A stretch of DNA of 17,496 nucleotides from Gemmatimonadota bacterium (GCA_030550695.1 JAUQOX010000030.1:1-17496), one strand, 5' to 3'. Positions 6,227 to 14,400 are shown, counted from the first letter of the stretch. A program made the numbers and translations. The notes: generated by a model not told the origin, from the sequence alone.

Positions 6227-8152
6227 TCAGTCCAGGGAGCGACGGCGAATCTTCTCCTGGAGGTGGGCCACGAAGGCTTCCCGATCCATGACCTCCTGTT
6301 TGGTGGAGGCTCCCCGGCGCCGCACGGCCACCGTGCCGGAGCGGGCTTCCCGCTCTCCCACGACGGCCATGTAGGGCACCTTGAGGAGTTCGGCCTCCCG
6401 GATCCGGGAAGCCAGGGTGTCGCGCTCGTGGAGCGTGGCCCGGATCCCCTCGGAGACCAACCGCCGGTGGAGTTCCTGGGCGCTGGGAAGCCAGGGCTCG
6501 GAAAGAGGAAGGACCCGAACCTGCTCGGGGGCCAGCCAAAGGGGAAAGTCCCCGGCATAATGCTCGATGAGTCCCCCGATGAACCGCTCCATGGACCCCA
6601 CCAGCACCCGGTGGAGCATCACGGGACGGTGGGGCTCGTTGTCCTCGCCGATGTACTCCATCTGGAACCGCTCGGGGAGGTTGAAGTCCAACTGCACCGT
6701 GGGTCCCTGCCACTTGCGGCCGATGGCGTCGATGAGCTTGAAGTCGAGCTTGGGGCCGTAGAAGGCGCCTCCCCCCTCGTCGAGGCGGTATTCCTTTCCC
6801 CTCTCCTCCAACACCCGGGCCAGCATCCCTTCCGCTTCCTTCCACTGTTCGGGTGTCCCCAGCGCCTTTTCGGGGCGGGTGGCCAGCTCGATGGTGTAAG
6901 GGTAGCCGAAGGTGGAGAGCATCTCGTCCACCAGGTCCAACAGGCGCCCGATCTCTTCGGGCACCTGCTCCGGCGTGCAAAAGACGTGGGCGTCATCCTG
7001 GGTGAACCCCCGCACCCGCAGCATCCCGTGGAGCACGCCGCTCCGTTCGTAGCGGTACACGGTGCCGAACTCCGCCATGCGGATGGGGAGGTCGCGGTAG
7101 GAGCGCTGTCGGCTCTGGTAGATGGCGATGTGGCCCGGGCAGTTCATGGGTTTGGGCCGGTAGCGGGCCCCTTCCACCTCCATGGCCCCGAACATGTTCT
7201 CCTGAAAGTTCTCCAGGTGCCCGGAGATCTCGTAGAGCTTCTCGCTGGCGATGTGGGGGGTGTAGACCAGGACGTAGCCGTGACGCAGGATGAGTTCCTG
7301 TTCGAACTTCTCCACCTCGTGGCGGATGACGGCGCCCCTGGGGTGCCACAGGATCAGGCCCGGCCCCACCCGGGGGTCGACGCTGAAAAGATCGAGCTGC
7401 TTGCCCAGCACCCGGTGGTCCCTGCGCCGGGCCTCTTCCAGCCGGTGGAGATGTTCCTCGAGGGCTTTTTCGTCGAAGAACGCGGTGCCGTAGATACGCT
7501 GGAGCATGGGGCGGTTCTCGTCCCCCCTCCAGTAGGCCCCCGCTGCCGACAGCAGCTTGAAGTGCTTGAGATACCCCGTAGAGGGCAAATGCGGGCCCCG
7601 GCAGAGATCCAGGAAGGGTCCGTCCCGATAGACCGTGATGACCTCGTCGTCGGAAAACTCCTCCAGGCGTTCGAGCTTGAGGGGGTCATCGGCAAAGAGG
7701 ACCCGGGCTTCCTCCTTGGTGACCTGGCGCCGCTCGAAGGGGTAGTCCGCCTCCACCACCTCCCGCATCTTGGCCTCGATGACCTGGAGGTCGTCGGGGG
7801 TGAAGGGACGGGGTACGTCGAAATCGTAGTAGAACCCATCCTCGATGGCGGGCCCGAAGCCGATGCCGGCCCCGGGATTCAGCTCCCGCACCGCCGTCGC
7901 CAGCACATGGGCCGCGGAATGGCGGAGCAGGAGAAGGGCTTCCGGGTCCCGGGCCGTGAGGATCCTGAGGCGGACGTCCCGGTCCAGGGTACGCATGAGG
8001 TCCACCACCTCGCCCTCCACCTCGGCTCCCACGGCAGCCCGGGCCAGGCCCGGGCCGATCTTGGCGGCCACTTCCTTCACCGTGGACCCTTTGGGGACCA
8101 CCAGGGGCTTTCCGTCGGGCAACGTCACGGTGATGTGTTGCTGTTCGGCCAT
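6227..8152 (-). CDS. thrS: threonyl-tRNA synthetase
   Basis: ThrRS charges tRNA-Thr and hydrolyses mischarged Ser-tRNA-Thr. The 641-residue product has the full bacterial architecture: an N-terminal TGS domain (ITVTLPDGKPLVVPKGSTVKE), the editing domain with the metal-type motif HSAAH, then DLCRGPHLPSTG. The class II catalytic core follows, with the zinc-site Cys in PMNCPGH, motif 2 (EFGTVYRYERSGVLHGMLRVR) and motif 3 (HRVLVGSMERFIGGLIEHYAG). The anticodon-binding domain begins near PLWLAPEQVRVLPLSE. I start at the ATG at 8152, preceded by GGAAGGG; the frame is open to 8347, but the extra residues do not look like ThrRS. infC lies 345 nt downstream, with its own candidate promoter and terminator in the gap. 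Confidence 0.98.
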   Translation of the reverse strand: MAEQQHITVTLPDGKPLVVPKGSTVKEVAAKIGPGLARAAVGAEVEGEVVDLMRTLDRDVRLRILTARDPEALLLLRHSAAHVLATAVRELNPGAGIGFGPAIEDGFYYDFDVPRPFTPDDLQVIEAKMREVVEADYPFERRQVTKEEARVLFADDPLKLERLEEFSDDEVITVYRDGPFLDLCRGPHLPSTGYLKHFKLLSAAGAYWRGDENRPMLQRIYGTAFFDEKALEEHLHRLEEARRRDHRVLGKQLDLFSVDPRVGPGLILWHPRGAVIRHEVEKFEQELILRHGYVLVYTPHIASEKLYEISGHLENFQENMFGAMEVEGARYRPKPMNCPGHIAIYQSRQRSYRDLPIRMAEFGTVYRYERSGVLHGMLRVRGFTQDDAHVFCTPEQVPEEIGRLLDLVDEMLSTFGYPYTIELATRPEKALGTPEQWKEAEGMLARVLEERGKEYRLDEGGGAFYGPKLDFKLIDAIGRKWQGPTVQLDFNLPERFQMEYIGEDNEPHRPVMLHRVLVGSMERFIGGLIEHYAGDFPLWLAPEQVRVLPLSEPWLPSAQELHRRLVSEGIRATLHERDTLASRIREAELLKVPYMAVVGEREARSGTVAVRRRGASTKQEVMDREAFVAHLQEKIRRRSLD

Positions 8153-8270
8153 AACCCTTCCTTCTCTGGACGGACCGCATTCCGCCAGGAGCGGCCCTGG
8201 AAACCTTCGAGACGGACCTTCTCCCCTCTGTGGGGCACTCGGGACCCATGCCGACGCTTGGAAACTTCCG

Positions 8271-8299
8271 AGACTAACCCGCCCCCCCGGAGGGGTCAA
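8271..8299 (-). promoter_or_regulatory. possible thrS promoter
   Basis: TTGACC (5 of 6 to the -35 consensus, at 8294-8299) and TAGTCT (3 of 6 to the -10 consensus, at 8271-8276) are 17 nt apart on the minus strand. This would give a leader of about 110 nt before thrS. The -10 box is poor, so this is only a candidate. Confidence 0.3.
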
Positions 8300-8486
8300 T
8301 GGCCGCCCCCGGCAGGCCTTCGGGATCCGCCCCCCCCAGAACACCACCTTTCCCGACGGCCTTTCGCCCCGTCACCTCGGAAGGCTGGGGACAGGGCCGG
8401 CAACCGCCTCGTCTTCCCCGAACGGCAAGGGCCCGGACCCGAAAGAGACCCCGTGGATCCCTTCCGGTTCCGGGCCCCCGCGGACT

Positions 8487-8516
8487 TTCCCGGGGACCGA
8501 CCTCCGGCCCCGGGAA
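8487..8516 (-). terminator. hairpin just after groEL, possible 3' end of groESL
   Basis: A perfect 9-bp stem (TTCCCGGGG with CCCCGGGAA) and a 12-nt loop begin 19 nt after the groEL stop. There is no U-run after it, so it is not a standard intrinsic terminator; it may protect the mRNA end or help a Rho-type event. The position is right for the end of the groESL transcript. Confidence 0.35.
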
Positions 8517-8535
8517 GGCGGAGCGACGGGCCGGA

Positions 8536-10167
8536 TCAGTACATTCCGCCCATGCCCCCGCCGGGCATGTTGCCGCCTTTGGGCTCTTCCTTCTTCTCCA
8601 CCACCAGGGCCTCGGTGGTGAGGAGGAGCCCCGCGATGGAGGCAGCGTTCTGCAGAGCGGTACGCACCACCTTGGTGGGATCGATGACCCCCGCTTCCAC
8701 CAGGTCCTCGAAGGTGTCCGTCAGGGCGTTGTAGCCGTAGTTCGGGTTCTTGTGTTCCCGAACCCGCTCCACCACGATGGAGCCTTCCTGACCGGCGTTG
8801 CTGGCGATCCAGCGCAAGGGGTGCTCCAGAGCCCGGCGCAGGATTTCCACGCCGATCTGCTCATCCTCCCGCTCCAGCTTGAGGTTGTCCAGGGCCTTCT
8901 GAGCCCTGAGGAGGGCCACGCCACCGCCGGGGACGATCCCTTCCTCCACGGCGGCCCGGGTGGCATGGAGGGCATCCTCCACCAGAGCCTTCCTCTCCTT
9001 CATCTCGGTCTCGGTGGCGGCCCCCACGTTGATGACGGCCACACCACCGGCCAGCTTGGCCAGCCGCTCCTGGAGCTTCTCCCGGTCGTAGTCCGAGGTG
9101 GTCTTCTCGATGGAGACTTTGATCTCCTCGATGCGCCCCTGGATCTTCTTGGGATCGCCGGCGCCGTCCACGATGGTGGTATTGTCCTTGTCCACCACGA
9201 TCCTCTTGGCCCGGCCCAGGTCGCTGATGACGGTGTTCTCCAACTTGAAGCCCACCTCTTCGCTGATGACCTGACCACCGGTGAGGATGGCGATATCCTG
9301 GAGCATGGCTTTCCGCCGGTCGCCGAAGCCCGGAGCCTTCACGGCGCAGACCTTCAGCGTGCCCCGGAGCTTGTTCACCACGAGGGTCGCCAGGGCCTCA
9401 CCCTCCACATCCTCGGCGATGATCAGGAGAGGCTTCCCCATCTGGGCCACCTTTTCCAGGATGGGGAGGAGGTCCTTCATGGAGGAGATCTTCTTGTCAT
9501 GGATGAGGATCAGGGCATCCTCCAGGACGGCCTCCATCCGCTCGGGATCGGTGATGAAGTAGGGGGAGAGGTAGCCCCGGTCGAACTGCATCCCTTCCAC
9601 GGTCTCGAGGGTGGTCTCGAGCCCCTTGGCTTCCTCCACCGTGATGACCCCGTCCTTGCCCACCTTTTCCATGGCATCCGCGATCAGGTTGCCGATCTCG
9701 GGGTCGTTGTTGGCGGAGATGGTCCCGACCTGGGCGATCTCCTTCTTGCCCTTGGTCTCACGGGACAGCTTCTTGAGCTCTTCCACCACCACATCCACGG
9801 CCTTTTCGATCCCGCGGCGAATGCCCATGGGGTTGGCCCCCGCGGTCACGTTCTTGAGCCCTTCGGCGAAGATGGCCTGGGCCAAGACGGTGGCCGTGGT
9901 CGTTCCGTCACCCGCCACGTCGGAGGTCTTGGTGGCCACCTCCTTCACCATCTGGGCCCCCATGTTCTCCATGGGGTCTTCCAGCTCGATCTCCTTGGCC
10001 ACCGTCACCCCGTCCTTGGTCACGGTGGGCGATCCGAACTTCCGGTCCAGCACAACGTTCCGGCCCTTGGGGCCGAGGGTTACCATGACTGCCTTTGCCA
10101 GCTTGTCCACGCCCGCCTTGAGTTTGGCACGGGCGTCCACGTCAAAGGCCAATTGCTTCGCAGCCAT
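8536..10167 (-). CDS. groEL: chaperonin GroEL (Hsp60)
   Basis: GroEL forms the double-ring ATP-driven chamber that folds cytosolic proteins. The 543-residue product is full length and canonical: LGPKGRNVVLDRKFGSPTVT near residue 31, the ATPase loop GDGTTTAT at 86-93 with the catalytic Asp at 87, an apical domain including GYLSPYFITDPERMEA, and GGVAVINVGAATETEMKERK. It ends in a short Gly-Met tail with a terminal Tyr (GGGMGGMY). The ATG start has AAGGAG upstream. It is the second gene of groESL and is not followed closely by another gene. Nothing suggests a specialised paralogue such as one lacking the Gly-Met tail. Confidence 0.99.
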   Translation of the reverse strand: MAAKQLAFDVDARAKLKAGVDKLAKAVMVTLGPKGRNVVLDRKFGSPTVTKDGVTVAKEIELEDPMENMGAQMVKEVATKTSDVAGDGTTTATVLAQAIFAEGLKNVTAGANPMGIRRGIEKAVDVVVEELKKLSRETKGKKEIAQVGTISANNDPEIGNLIADAMEKVGKDGVITVEEAKGLETTLETVEGMQFDRGYLSPYFITDPERMEAVLEDALILIHDKKISSMKDLLPILEKVAQMGKPLLIIAEDVEGEALATLVVNKLRGTLKVCAVKAPGFGDRRKAMLQDIAILTGGQVISEEVGFKLENTVISDLGRAKRIVVDKDNTTIVDGAGDPKKIQGRIEEIKVSIEKTTSDYDREKLQERLAKLAGGVAVINVGAATETEMKERKALVEDALHATRAAVEEGIVPGGGVALLRAQKALDNLKLEREDEQIGVEILRRALEHPLRWIASNAGQEGSIVVERVREHKNPNYGYNALTDTFEDLVEAGVIDPTKVVRTALQNAASIAGLLLTTEALVVEKKEEPKGGNMPGGGMGGMY

Positions 10168-10208
10168 CGCGACACTCCTTCGCGTTCGTTGTCGGTGGAT
10201 TCCTAGGA

Positions 10209-10514
10209 CTACTCAATGACGGCCAGAATGTCGGACTCCCGAAGGATGAGGTACTCTTCGTCCCCCACCCGCACTTCCGTGCCGCTGTACTTCCCGTACA
10301 GAACCCGCTGGCCCACCTTCACGTCGGGGGGGATCCTCTTCCCGTCATCGGACAGCTTGCCGGGTCCCACCGCGATGATCTCCCCTTGCTGGGGCTTTTC
10401 CTTGGCGGTGTCGGGGATGTAGAGCCCTCCCCGCATGGTCTCGGTTTCCTCCAGGGGCTTCACCACCACCCGGTCCGCCAGGGGCTGGATCTTGTCCTTG
10501 GCACCCTTGGTCAT
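10209..10514 (-). CDS. groES: co-chaperonin GroES (Hsp10)
   Basis: GroES is the heptameric lid that closes the GroEL folding chamber. The 101-residue product contains the family core IQPLADRVVVKPLEE, the mobile-loop region TETMRGGLYIPDTAKEKPQQG, and the C-terminal blocks GQRVLYGKYSGTEV and EEYLILRESDILAVIE. I start it at the ATG at 10514, which has GGAGGAG 5 nt upstream. An upstream in-frame GTG at 10583 would add 23 residues translated across the CIRCE element and is unlikely. groEL begins 41 nt after the stop. Expression is predicted to be heat-inducible through the CIRCE operator. Confidence 0.98.
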   Translation of the reverse strand: MTKGAKDKIQPLADRVVVKPLEETETMRGGLYIPDTAKEKPQQGEIIAVGPGKLSDDGKRIPPDVKVGQRVLYGKYSGTEVRVGDEEYLILRESDILAVIE

Positions 10515-10569
10515 GCCGACTCCTCCGCGCTGGATTGGGAGTGACGAATCGTTAATGCCATTGATGTTG

Positions 10570-10596
10570 TTAGCACTCACCACAAGCGAGTGCTAA
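10570..10596 (-). promoter_or_regulatory. CIRCE operator (HrcA binding site) of groESL
   Basis: This is a perfect inverted repeat: TTAGCACTC, a 9-nt spacer and GAGTGCTAA, identical to the CIRCE consensus. It lies between the groESL promoter and the groES start, within the first nucleotides of the predicted transcript. CIRCE is bound by HrcA, which represses groESL until heat shock titrates the GroE chaperonin that keeps HrcA active. The match is exact in both arms, so functional control is very likely. The hrcA gene itself is not in this window. Confidence 0.97.
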
Positions 10597-10608
10597 CACT
10601 GCGGCATC

Positions 10609-10614
10609 AAGATA
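10609..10614 (-). promoter_or_regulatory. groESL promoter, -10 box
   Basis: TATCTT on the minus strand (4 of 6 matches to TATAAT) with a 16-nt spacer to a perfect -35 box. Transcription would start near 10602, placing the CIRCE element at the very start of the mRNA. Confidence 0.6.
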
Positions 10615-10630
10615 GAAGAGACGAAACGGC

Positions 10631-10636
10631 TGTCAA
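10631..10636 (-). promoter_or_regulatory. groESL promoter, -35 box
   Basis: On the minus strand this is TTGACA, a perfect sigma70 -35 hexamer. It is 16 nt upstream of the TATCTT -10 box at 10609-10614. The pair ends just before the CIRCE operator, the usual arrangement for HrcA-controlled chaperone operons. Confidence 0.7.
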
Positions 10637-10753
10637 CGGGGAAGAGACTGCCAAAAAGGCAGGAATTTGTTTTTCCTCCCGGCGGGAGATGGCCTTCGGC
10701 TGGAGGGTTAGGCCGGCTTCGGCGTGACCGGCCACGCCCGCTCCTCGGGCACC

Positions 10754-11845
10754 CTACCGGGAAGGCTGGGTGGCTCGGGCCGTCAGACTGTCCATCCGGG
10801 CGATTCCGTCCAGTCCCACGATGGCGTGGACGACTTCCGGGGCCAAGTCGGGAGAAAGCCAGAAACCCAGGTCCGCCAGCTTCCGAAGCGACGCCTCCGC
10901 CTCCCGATAGGCCCGCGCCAACACCGCCCGGGCCGACGTCCGGAACAGACCTTCCACCGTGCCGGGCGGCACGGGGGCTCCCTCCCAGAACTTCTCCAGA
11001 GCCCGTCGCTCCTGGGGAGAACCGTGATGGAAGATCTCGGACACCAGCAGGTTGTGGCTCCTCCGGCCCAGGTCGAACTCGAAATCCGTAAGGTCGTCCA
11101 CGATCTGGAAGGCCGTTCCCAGGCGGGCCACGGCCCCTTCCGCCTCCCGCACCGCCTCACCCAGCCCATCCCCTTCCAAGTGCCCTGGGGCCACGAAAGC
11201 GAGGGCGAACAGGGCGCCCCCCCGCACCTCGTGTACCCGAGCCACCATGGTCTCCGGGGTGGGGATCTCCTCTACCCCCCCCTCCTCCGAGCCCTCCAGC
11301 TCTCCGATCTCCGCCATGCGGGTGAGCAGACCCCGCAGGATGGCGTGGGTGTCGGCCTCCCCCATGACCCCGGCTGCCACGGCTCGGTCGCAGGCCCGGC
11401 GAAGAAGGCGTTCGAAGCTCATGAGCTGAAGGATGGACAGGAACCGGTTGCCTGAGCCCCTCGCCAGGGGCAGAAGGCTTTTCCCTTGGTCGTCGAAGAG
11501 GTTGTCCGCCGCAGTGATGGTTCCCTTGATGCAAAAATTCAGCTCGGAGTAGAGCTCCAGCCGTCTGGGCGGAACTCCGAGAGCTTCGAAGAGAGCCCGG
11601 AAGAGGATGAGAAAGAAGTACTCCTGCAAGAAGGTCAGGCCCGCCTCTGTGCCCATCTCCCCTTCCGCGGGAAGCCGCCAGCCGGGCGCGAGAAAGCGCC
11701 CCTCCAGGAGGGACTCCAGGTCCCGATAGAGGGTTTCCACGGCTCGGGCCTGGCCCACCATGGCGGGTTGCAGACGGTCCCAGACGCCACGTTCCCGCAG
11801 GAGTTCCACGGCCCGGGGGGATCGGAACACGGGGGAAAGGGTCAT
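10754..11845 (-). CDS. divergent polyprenyl-synthetase-like protein (all-alpha isoprenoid synthase fold)
   Basis: The 363-residue protein resembles class I trans-prenyl diphosphate synthases, which elongate allylic diphosphates with isopentenyl diphosphate. Evidence is a Mg-binding type Asp motif VDDLTD at residues 249-254 followed by FEFD, inside a helical context FQIVDDLTDFEFDLG. An earlier acidic motif, DNLFDD at 114-119, sits where the first DDxxD would be but has different spacing. I do not see the GGKRLRP segment that binds isopentenyl diphosphate in ordinary family members. The product therefore cannot be named: it may be a specialised prenyltransferase, a non-catalytic subunit or another isoprenoid enzyme. 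It starts with ATG behind AAGGACTGGAGG, is the last gene before groESL, and would share the operon with uppP, which handles the polyprenyl carrier lipid. Confidence 0.75.
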   Translation of the reverse strand: MTLSPVFRSPRAVELLRERGVWDRLQPAMVGQARAVETLYRDLESLLEGRFLAPGWRLPAEGEMGTEAGLTFLQEYFFLILFRALFEALGVPPRRLELYSELNFCIKGTITAADNLFDDQGKSLLPLARGSGNRFLSILQLMSFERLLRRACDRAVAAGVMGEADTHAILRGLLTRMAEIGELEGSEEGGVEEIPTPETMVARVHEVRGGALFALAFVAPGHLEGDGLGEAVREAEGAVARLGTAFQIVDDLTDFEFDLGRRSHNLLVSEIFHHGSPQERRALEKFWEGAPVPPGTVEGLFRTSARAVLARAYREAEASLRKLADLGFWLSPDLAPEVVHAIVGLDGIARMDSLTARATQPSR

Positions 11846-11878
11846 GTCCTCCAGTCCTTCAAGAGGGGGTGGGAGGCC

Positions 11879-12676
11879 TCAATCTACGGTGGCGTGCCCC
11901 TGCCTGGCCATATGCTCCCCGGCCAGGAAAAGCCCCTTCAGGGTCAGGAAGGGCTCCACGCGTTCCACCGTCCGGCAGTGGGGAGCCAAGAGGGGAGCGT
12001 AACCGCCGGTGGCCACCACCAGGGCATGGGGACGGCCCCACTCGTTCCGGATCCGGTCCACCACGCCGTCGATGGCATCCACCGCCGTGTAGAACACGCC
12101 GCTCTCCATACACGCCTCCGTCCGGCGGCCGATGACCCGGGCCGGCGGACGCAGATCCACCCGGGGCAACTTCGCTGCCCGCCGCCCCAGCCACTCCAAC
12201 CCCACCATGACCCCTGGTGCGATCACACCCCCCACGAAAACCCCGTCGGCGGTAATGCAGTCGAAGGTGGTGGCGGTCCCCAGGTCCACCGCCACCGTGT
12301 CGCGACGGAAGAGTTCCTTGGCTGCCAGAGTGTTGGCGATCCGGTCGGCCCCTACCGTCCGGGGCTCCTCCACGTCCAGGCGAAGGGGAAGATCGCCGTC
12401 ACCCTCCAGAACGAAGACCGGTCCCGAAACCACCCCCCGGAGGGCCCGACCCAGCCTTTCCGTAACCACGGGCACCACCGACCCGATGACCCCTCGGCTG
12501 ACGGTCCCCTCCTTCAACCCCCTCCGGGCCAGGAGGGCCACCAACACCTGCTCGTATTCGTCTGACGTCCGGGGCAGACCCGTGCTGAGACGCCAGTGGG
12601 CCACGACTTCCCCGGAGGCAGGATCCACCGCCCCCACGACGATCTCGGTGTTCCCTACGTCCACGACAAGGTGCAT
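11879..12676 (-). CDS. coaX: type III pantothenate kinase
   Basis: CoaX phosphorylates pantothenate, the first step of coenzyme A synthesis. It belongs to the ASKHA superfamily and, unlike type I enzymes, is not strongly feedback-inhibited by CoA. The 265-residue product begins MHLVVDVGNTEIVVG, containing the phosphate-binding DxGN motif at residues 6-9. It continues with GADRIANTLAAKEL at 109-122 and VDLGTATTFD at 130-139, the diagnostic type III pattern. The ATG at 12676 gives the family N-terminus; longer readings only add the nadC-coaX spacer and nadC antisense. The Shine-Dalgarno sequence is weak (GGGGAAA), as expected for an internal operon gene. The prenyl-synthetase-like gene starts 33 nt after the stop. 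Confidence 0.96.
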   Translation of the reverse strand: MHLVVDVGNTEIVVGAVDPASGEVVAHWRLSTGLPRTSDEYEQVLVALLARRGLKEGTVSRGVIGSVVPVVTERLGRALRGVVSGPVFVLEGDGDLPLRLDVEEPRTVGADRIANTLAAKELFRRDTVAVDLGTATTFDCITADGVFVGGVIAPGVMVGLEWLGRRAAKLPRVDLRPPARVIGRRTEACMESGVFYTAVDAIDGVVDRIRNEWGRPHALVVATGGYAPLLAPHCRTVERVEPFLTLKGLFLAGEHMARQGHATVD

Positions 12677-12728
12677 GATCCGTTTCCCCGTTCCCTGAGC
12701 CTTGCGCGAACCCGTCGAGGTCGGCGCT

Positions 12729-13607
12729 CTACCCTGACTCCACAACCACCAGGGAGAGGTCCACCGCCCGGGCGGAATGGGTGAGCCCGCCCACGCTGAT
12801 GAAATCCACCCCCGTCTCGGCCACTGCCCGCACGGTTTCCAAAGACACGTTCCCTGAAGCCTCCAGGAGCGGACGGTCCCTTCCCAGGGCCTTGACCCGC
12901 CGGACGGCCTCGGCCAGGAGGGGCACGGACATGTTGTCCAGGAGAACCCGCTCCACGCCAAGGTCCAAGGCCTCCTCCAGCTCCTCCAGGGTATCCACCT
13001 CCACCTCCACGGCGAGCCCAAGGTGGTTCTGCTCCCGCACCCGCCGCACCGCCTCCCCCACCCCTCCGGCGACGGTCCGATGGTTGTCCTTGACCAGAAC
13101 CATGTCGTAGAGCCCCATGCGGTGGTTCCACCCTCCCCCCGCCCGAACGGCGGCCTTCTCCAAGAGGCGCCACCCCGGGGTGGTCTTGCGGGTGTCGAGG
13201 ATCTTCACCCCCGTACCCTCCACGGCCTCCACGAAGCGGCGGGTCAAGGTGGCAACGCCGCTGAGACGGGCCAGGAAGTTGAGGGCCGTGCGTTCTCCGG
13301 TGAGGATTCCCCGCAGGGGCCCCCGCACCGAGAGGACCACCTCTCCCGCCTCCACCCAAGCCCCGTCCCCGGCCCGGACCGTCACCTCGAGCTCCGGACA
13401 CACCCGTCGGAACACCCGCCGGGCAGCTTCCGAGCCGGCCACCACCAACGGCTCCTTGGCCACCACGTCCCCCCGCCCCATCTTCCCTACGTCCACCGTC
13501 CACAGGGTGGTCCAATCCCCTTCCCCGACATCTTCCCGGAGGGCCATCTCCACCAGCCGGTCCAGCGCCTCCCCCGCCCCTCCCTCGAAGGTCCAGGCCT
13601 CTCCCAT
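12729..13607 (-). CDS. nadC: nicotinate-nucleotide pyrophosphorylase (quinolinate phosphoribosyltransferase)
   Basis: NadC condenses quinolinate with phosphoribosyl pyrophosphate to nicotinate mononucleotide and CO2 in de novo NAD synthesis. The 292-residue product has the family's active-site blocks: GERTALN around residues 104-110, DTRKTTPG at 138-145, GGGWNHRMGLYD around 157-168, KDNH at 173-176, and EASGNVSLETV and FISVGGLTHSA near the C-terminus. I start it at the ATG at 13607, 16 nt after the uppP stop and behind a G-rich stretch. An upstream in-frame start at 13688 would add 27 residues that overlap uppP and look unlike the family. coaX follows after 52 nt. nadA and nadB are not in the window. 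Confidence 0.96.
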   Translation of the reverse strand: MGEAWTFEGGAGEALDRLVEMALREDVGEGDWTTLWTVDVGKMGRGDVVAKEPLVVAGSEAARRVFRRVCPELEVTVRAGDGAWVEAGEVVLSVRGPLRGILTGERTALNFLARLSGVATLTRRFVEAVEGTGVKILDTRKTTPGWRLLEKAAVRAGGGWNHRMGLYDMVLVKDNHRTVAGGVGEAVRRVREQNHLGLAVEVEVDTLEELEEALDLGVERVLLDNMSVPLLAEAVRRVKALGRDRPLLEASGNVSLETVRAVAETGVDFISVGGLTHSARAVDLSLVVVESG

Positions 13608-13623
13608 GGGATCACCCCCCGAA

Positions 13624-14400
13624 CTACAGGAACAGGAGAACCCCACCTCCCACCACCCAGCAATAGGGCCCGAAACGGTGGAAGGCACGGCTCTTGAGTA
13701 GGGCTACGAAAGTCCGAATGGCCAGGATCCCGACTCCCGCCGCCGTCAGGCTCCCCACCGCCAGGGCCACCCAGCCGGGACCTCCGACCCCCTGACCCCA
13801 TTCCGGCCCCTTGAGGAGGGCCGCCCCGAGAACCGCCGGCAGGGACATGAGGAAGGAGAAGGCCGCCGCCTCTTCCGGATCCACCCCGCCCCACAACCCC
13901 GCCACCACGGTGGTGCCCGAGCGGGAGATGCCCGGCACCAAGGCCGCGGCCTGAGCAAGCCCCATGATCGTCGCCTCCCGCGCCCCTACCCTCCCCCGGG
14001 GCCCGCGGCCTAAGGCCCAACGGGCGGACCACAGGAGGATTCCGGTCGCCAGAAGAGCCCAGGCCACCGCCCGGGGATTTTCGAAAAGGGCATCGATCCG
14101 TTCTTCTGCCGCCAAGCCGAGGGCCGCCGCGGGGAGGGTGGCCAGGGCCAACAGCCCCAGGTACCTCCAGGACCCTGGCTCCCGCCGCCACAGGCCGTCC
14201 AGGAGGGTCGCCAGGCGTTTTCGGAACACCACCACCACCGCCGACAGGGTAGCCAGGTGCACCGCAATTTCGAACTCCACGCCCGGAAGCCGGAGGCCCA
14301 GCATCTCCTGGGCCAGCACGAGGTGCCCTGAGCTCGAGACCGGCAGGAACTCCGTGGCCCCCTGGAGAAAGCCCAGGAGAACAGCCTCCCACAGGCTCAC
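13624..14400 (-). CDS. uppP: undecaprenyl-diphosphatase UppP (BacA family)
   Basis: This integral membrane phosphatase converts undecaprenyl diphosphate to the monophosphate, recycling the lipid carrier of peptidoglycan and other surface polymers; overproduction gives bacitracin resistance. The 258-residue protein is largely hydrophobic, with about seven or eight membrane segments. It carries both catalytic signatures: TEFLPVSSSGH at residues 16-26 and PGISRSGTT at 156-164. The GTG start overlaps the bshA stop (GTGA), which suggests coupled translation. The TAG stop is 16 nt before nadC. Length and motifs are normal for the family. Confidence 0.97.
   Translation of the reverse strand: MSLWEAVLLGFLQGATEFLPVSSSGHLVLAQEMLGLRLPGVEFEIAVHLATLSAVVVVFRKRLATLLDGLWRREPGSWRYLGLLALATLPAAALGLAAEERIDALFENPRAVAWALLATGILLWSARWALGRGPRGRVGAREATIMGLAQAAALVPGISRSGTTVVAGLWGGVDPEEAAAFSFLMSLPAVLGAALLKGPEWGQGVGGPGWVALAVGSLTAAGVGILAIRTFVALLKSRAFHRFGPYCWVVGGGVLLFL

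Larger units (their letters stand above)
8153..8535. other. groEL-thrS intergenic region
   Basis: These 383 bases hold no convincing gene. Next to groEL is the G+C-rich hairpin at 8487-8516. About 120-145 nt before thrS is a weak promoter-like pair, and closer to thrS lie two related 20-nt segments (8255-8274 and 8194-8213). I looked for the T-box signature AGGGTGGNACCGCG, common before aminoacyl-tRNA synthetase genes in Firmicutes, and did not find it. Confidence 0.6.

Noticed and set aside
8153..8299. T-box riboswitch before thrS
   Set aside because: The conserved T-box core sequence is absent, and no U-run terminator precedes the thrS start.
5492..8734. A 1080-codon open frame on the plus strand opposite infC, thrS and the end of groEL
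   Set aside because: It is antisense to clearly identified genes and has no recognisable domain; such long shadow frames are expected where third codon positions are mostly G or C.
8299..10206. A 635-codon plus-strand frame opposite groEL
   Set aside because: It mirrors groEL codon structure, is His/Leu/Gly-rich without family resemblance, and has no supporting ribosome binding site.
10660..10700. Intrinsic terminator between the prenyl-synthetase-like gene and groES
   Set aside because: On the minus strand the CTCCC/GGGAG hairpin is followed by an A-run, and the CTGCC/GGCAG hairpin has its T-run in the loop; neither has the stem-then-U order required.
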